64,000 bases of DNA from the NCBI GenBank assembly GCA_934643145.1, contig CAKUBM010000011.1, positions 4,225 through 68,224 of the forward strand, read 5' to 3'. A program made the translations under genes and the position numbers. This stretch comes from an uncultured Collinsella sp. (GTDB lineage Bacteria > Actinomycetota > Coriobacteriia > Coriobacteriales > Coriobacteriaceae). Shown one piece after another: positions 61,518 to 64,000 of the stretch (its first letter is position 1; each line of letters begins with the position of its first letter). Under the pieces are notes generated by a model, which saw nothing but the letters and a program-made list of their open reading frames with translations, searched no databases and was not told the origin of the DNA.

Positions 61518-61664
61518 GCGCTTGTTGCGGCGCAAATGCCTTCTACCGTCCGCACCGCGCGTGCGCCTACGGACCTTAAACCGAACCTCATACGAGTCAA
61601 AAAACGCGATGACGAACGAGCCCACCGCCGCGAGGGCGGCGAGCACGTTAAGGAATTTCAGCAT
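61512..61664 (-). CDS. Small basic membrane peptide, copy B (candidate type I toxin)
   Basis: 50 residues: MLKFLNVLAALAAVGSFVIA, then FFDSYEVRFKVRRR and RRHLRRNKRK. The DNA from the start codon through the membrane span is almost identical to copy A, which indicates a recent duplication or strong selection. GGAGGT 6 bases before ATG 61664. The same two-way terminator adjoins its stop codon. Confidence 0.7.
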   Translation of the reverse strand: MLKFLNVLAALAAVGSFVIAFFDSYEVRFKVRRRTRGADGRRHLRRNKRK

Positions 61665-61688
61665 TTGGGGACCTCCGATCGAGTCGTC

Positions 61689-61781
61689 GGCCGCCCGCGC
61701 ACGGGATGCGTCGCAAGGGTATTTTACCGCGAGCGCACGCACTTACAGCTGGTAAACGCAATTTTTGCAAACATTTGTTCG
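61689..61781 (-). promoter_or_regulatory. Membrane-peptide promoter, leader and LexA-type box, copy B
   Basis: TAAAAT on the minus strand near 61727-61722. The leader has the same CGACGCATCCCG and GCGCGGGCGGCC blocks. CGAACAAATGTTTG at 61781-61768 is identical to copy A although flanking bases have diverged. Confidence 0.6.
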
Positions 61782-61831
61782 ATAGTCATACGCTCGATCC
61801 TGCGAGCAACGGCGCCCCGGCTGCTATGCCC

Positions 61832-61869
61832 AAAAAAACGGGGCAAACTCCAGCGCGGAGTCTGCCCCG
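61832..61869 (-). terminator. Pilin gene terminator
   Basis: CGGGGCA-ACTCC pairs with GGAGT-TGCCCCG, one internal mismatch, with a run of seven U on the minus strand. About 100 bp after the pilin stop. Confidence 0.88.
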
Positions 61870-61969
61870 AAAAGAGAATGGCAAAGCAAGAACGTCGATG
61901 GACGAGAAAAGTGTCCGCAAGTCTCATGGCCATCACATCCCACCTGCCAAAGGGATGGGTGAGTGAGCG

Positions 61970-63697
61970 TTACTCCTGCTCGGACTCCTCAGCCTGCTTA
62001 CGGCTGCGGATGAGGTGCGCCACGCCGATGCACAGCACCGCGCCACCAGCGATCCAAGTGAAGGTCACACCGTTAAGACCGGTCAGCGGGAGGCCAGAGC
62101 CCTTCTTGTTCTGGATGGTAAGGGTAACGGTGCCGTTTTTAACGCTAGGTTCTTTAACAAGGTCGACATTCGACTTAATAACAGAAACAGACAGGGTATT
62201 ATCTCCTTCGGGCTGTTTGAGGCTGTCGGTGCCGTCTGCCTTTACAGTCGAGATCTTAAAGGTGAAGTCGGGCAGCGTATTGTAGCCGCCGAGGGTATGG
62301 GTCTCTTTGACGGTATAGGTACCAGCATCGAGGCCCTTAACCTCGATTATGCCGCCATTTTTAGTTTCGAGCTCAACAGGATTAGCGACAAGAATGCCCT
62401 CGTCGTTGACATACATGTCTTTAGAGCTAGTATCGTCAGGATCTGTTGCTTGGATGGTAAACTTCACGCCGTCAAGCTTGGTGTTCTCGTCGGCAGAGTC
62501 CTCCTTGACAAGCTTGAGCGCGTAGGTGTAGTCGCGGACGGTGTCCGACACGGACTCGCCCTTACCAACGCCCATGGGGTTGTTGGAATAAATGAGTTTG
62601 ACGGTGTTCTCGTTACCCGCGCTACCAACAACGACTTTCTCAGCCTTCGCAGAATCGAGCTGAGCAGTGTAAGTGACGACGACATTGGAGCTACCGTCGA
62701 GCGTCGCGTTGACCTGCTTCGCAGCAGCCTTGAGGTCGGCAAACTTTACGGTCAACGTGTTAGTTGCATTATCAATCGAAACATCGTAACCGGTATTGGC
62801 ACCAGGAGTCGTGTTAGGTGAAAGGGTCGTATTACCGATTTTAACAACGACGCTGCTGCCATCTGCCGTCAGACCGTCAGAAAGCTTATCGCTGAACTCA
62901 TAATAGTAAGTATCGAACGTAGCGATATTGCTGGCAACGGAACCAGTCAGCTTATACTTAACTTTCTGGCCCATCTGCGAGTCGGCCTTGTCGGCCCAAT
63001 CGCTGCCGTCGTCGTTTTTGACTTTCTTCACAACCGTGGGAATGCTGGTCTTCTCGTTAACGGTCACGAGAGCGTCGCCGACAACAGCGAAGATCGGCGA
63101 AGTGCCAGTATTCTTCTCTGGCTTCTCTTCGGTGCCCAAGGTACTTCCATCAGTCACAAAGAGGTAGTAGCCTTGCAGGGCATTGTGGTTCTCGTCCTGG
63201 GGCGTAAAAACATCGCCAGCGACAAAGGAACTACCCGTCTGCGGTACGCTCTCCACGACCTTCTTTGCCAACCCGTTGAACAGATTGTTGTTTTCAATGG
63301 GGGTCATCTTGTCAGTGCCATCTGAATGACTGATCAGATACTCAGCAGCCTCTTGTGCTGAAGAATTAAGGCTAATACCAGATTTAGGTACACCTGAAAG
63401 ATAGCCCAAGACCGCATTCTGTGCCTCAGTGCTCGCCCAATTAATGTTCGAAACGACCTTGCCCGATCCGTCTTTTCCGTCTACAACATCGGCCTTGAAA
63501 ATCCGGTAGGCCTTGTACTGCACATTACCGTTTTCATGACCGTTGTTATTAAACTTATTGATCGTGATGCTATTGGTCGTAGTCGCCGCACCATCAGCAA
63601 ACGCCATCGTCACCGGGGCCATGACGCCACCAAAGCTCAGCGCTGCCGTGAGGCCTGCCGTTACTGCCAGGCGGGCGATGTTCTTGCTCATACTCAT
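61970..63697 (-). CDS. LPXTG-anchored major pilin (SpaH/FimA type)
   Basis: 575 residues. Signal peptide MSKNIARLAVTAGLTAALSF through TMAFADG. N-terminal domain, then an SpaH-like domain starting with VVKKVKNDDGSDW, whose Lys is a candidate pilin-motif lysine, and IGDTV-like MGQKVKYKLTG. E-box AGTYTVKETHTLGGYN near residue 462. Sorting signal GLPLTG near 538, then a membrane span and a charged tail RSRKQAEESEQE. Exported, polymerised by a class C sortase, anchored to the wall. GAGGAAAAG precedes ATG 63697; the frame to 63802 lacks a signal peptide start. Confidence 0.92.
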   Translation of the reverse strand: MSMSKNIARLAVTAGLTAALSFGGVMAPVTMAFADGAATTTNSITINKFNNNGHENGNVQYKAYRIFKADVVDGKDGSGKVVSNINWASTEAQNAVLGYLSGVPKSGISLNSSAQEAAEYLISHSDGTDKMTPIENNNLFNGLAKKVVESVPQTGSSFVAGDVFTPQDENHNALQGYYLFVTDGSTLGTEEKPEKNTGTSPIFAVVGDALVTVNEKTSIPTVVKKVKNDDGSDWADKADSQMGQKVKYKLTGSVASNIATFDTYYYEFSDKLSDGLTADGSSVVVKIGNTTLSPNTTPGANTGYDVSIDNATNTLTVKFADLKAAAKQVNATLDGSSNVVVTYTAQLDSAKAEKVVVGSAGNENTVKLIYSNNPMGVGKGESVSDTVRDYTYALKLVKEDSADENTKLDGVKFTIQATDPDDTSSKDMYVNDEGILVANPVELETKNGGIIEVKGLDAGTYTVKETHTLGGYNTLPDFTFKISTVKADGTDSLKQPEGDNTLSVSVIKSNVDLVKEPSVKNGTVTLTIQNKKGSGLPLTGLNGVTFTWIAGGAVLCIGVAHLIRSRKQAEESEQE

Positions 63698-63808
63698 CTT
63701 CTTTTCCTCTGCTTTCTGCTTGAAATCCATTTGATCTAAAACCATCTGTCTGTGTCTAAGCATCTGCTTGGTTATGTCTCGCCCCGCTCTCTGTGGGGCC
63801 ATTGGCTA
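63698..63808. other. Short gap between the two cell-wall protein genes
   Basis: 110 bp between the MPSTG-protein stop and the pilin start. No terminator seen, so they may be one transcript. Confidence 0.4.
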
Positions 63809-64000
63809 CTCTGCATGGTTGCCGCCTCCCCGCTTGATCAGGAGCGCGACCACGAGGAGTGCGGCTCCGGCGACCGCTGCAGCGGCCGCGGCGTACATTG
63901 CCATATCGCCTGTCGAGGGCATGAAGCCTCCGGTGATAGTGCTAGGGGGCGTGCCGGTGGGCGTGTTGATGAGCGACGCTTCCAGGCTGCCCGTCGACCC
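63809..64000 (-). CDS. Cell-wall-anchored protein, C-terminal end only
   Basis: The last 63 codons, cut by the window edge. Thr/Pro/Ser-rich (LINTPTGTPPSTITGG), then the sorting-like motif FMPSTGD, an Ala/Leu membrane span (MYAAAAAAVAGAALLVVALL) and tail IKRGGGNHAE. MPSTG replaces LPXTG. Located directly upstream of the pilin gene, as tip or minor pilins often are. The exact class cannot be told from this end. Confidence 0.8.

Noticed and set aside
61031..61742. 75-76 residue forms of the small membrane peptides
   Set aside because: The N-terminal extension covers the conserved leader blocks and has no ribosome site. GGAGGT before the internal ATG in both copies supports 49-50 residues.

Overview
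The window looks like a chromosome segment of a GC-rich gut actinobacterium of the class Coriobacteriia, most likely Collinsella or a close relative. This is inferred from base composition, strong G/C third-position bias, the LPXTG pilin with class C sortase, the tmRNA, and the gene families present. No plasmid or phage backbone is visible.

Layout. 1-2706 (minus): a truncated DUF1648 gene, ychF and a polyferredoxin-like 4Fe-4S protein. 3041-12814 (minus): a seven-gene catabolic operon, read from a fused fdrA-ylbE gene through an AllH-like protein, two dicarboxylate-type symporters, ureidoglycolate dehydrogenase AllD and a 2-hydroxyacid dehydrogenase to carbamate kinase. A divergent PucR-type regulator and an esterase-like hydrolase (13032-15515) border it. 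Together these genes can oxidise ureidoglycolate to oxalurate, split oxalurate phosphorolytically to oxamate and carbamoyl phosphate, and make ATP from the latter. 15664-19943: oxidoreductases (2-hydroxyacid dehydrogenase, nitroreductase, glycerol dehydrogenase, iron alcohol dehydrogenase). 20444-24786: two helical-repeat proteins and a fused MurT-GatD peptidoglycan amidating enzyme. 24880-25279: tRNA-Glu and a MITE-like inverted-repeat element. 25403-32146: type III glutamine synthetase, then metF, a MetH reactivation protein and a MetH lacking its own activation domain. 32255-43708: UPF0210, a methyltransferase, YhbY, a very large ATPase/BTAD regulator, nagB, a glucose-type EIIA, glmM, rpsI-rplM and a patatin. 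43803-44820: a 62-bp tandem array, direct repeats that share 17 bases with tmRNA, and the tmRNA gene. 45060-53797: a hypothetical protein, an RHH/PIN toxin-antitoxin operon, a P1B-type ATPase with a DUF6110 partner behind a metal-regulator-like palindrome, and a heterodimeric ABC exporter pair divergent from an AraC regulator. 54203-57704: gatCAB. 58029-64000: class C sortase, an AbiE-like toxin-antitoxin pair, a tandemly duplicated small membrane protein/sRNA locus, an LPXTG pilin and the end of a second anchored protein.

The strongest candidate for something undescribed is 60886-61781. Two tandem copies each hold a 49-50 residue membrane peptide gene and a convergent ~97-nt RNA. The RNA structure is supported by compensatory changes between copies. 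The two genes share a two-way terminator, a LexA-type box lies upstream of each peptide gene, and the sRNA carries the same two 12-nt blocks as the peptide mRNA leader. This resembles an SOS-controlled type I toxin-antitoxin module. A second notable pattern is a family of large nested palindromes (33637-33770 and 54059-54197) with conserved single-stranded cores, alongside REP-like palindromes at five intergenic sites.
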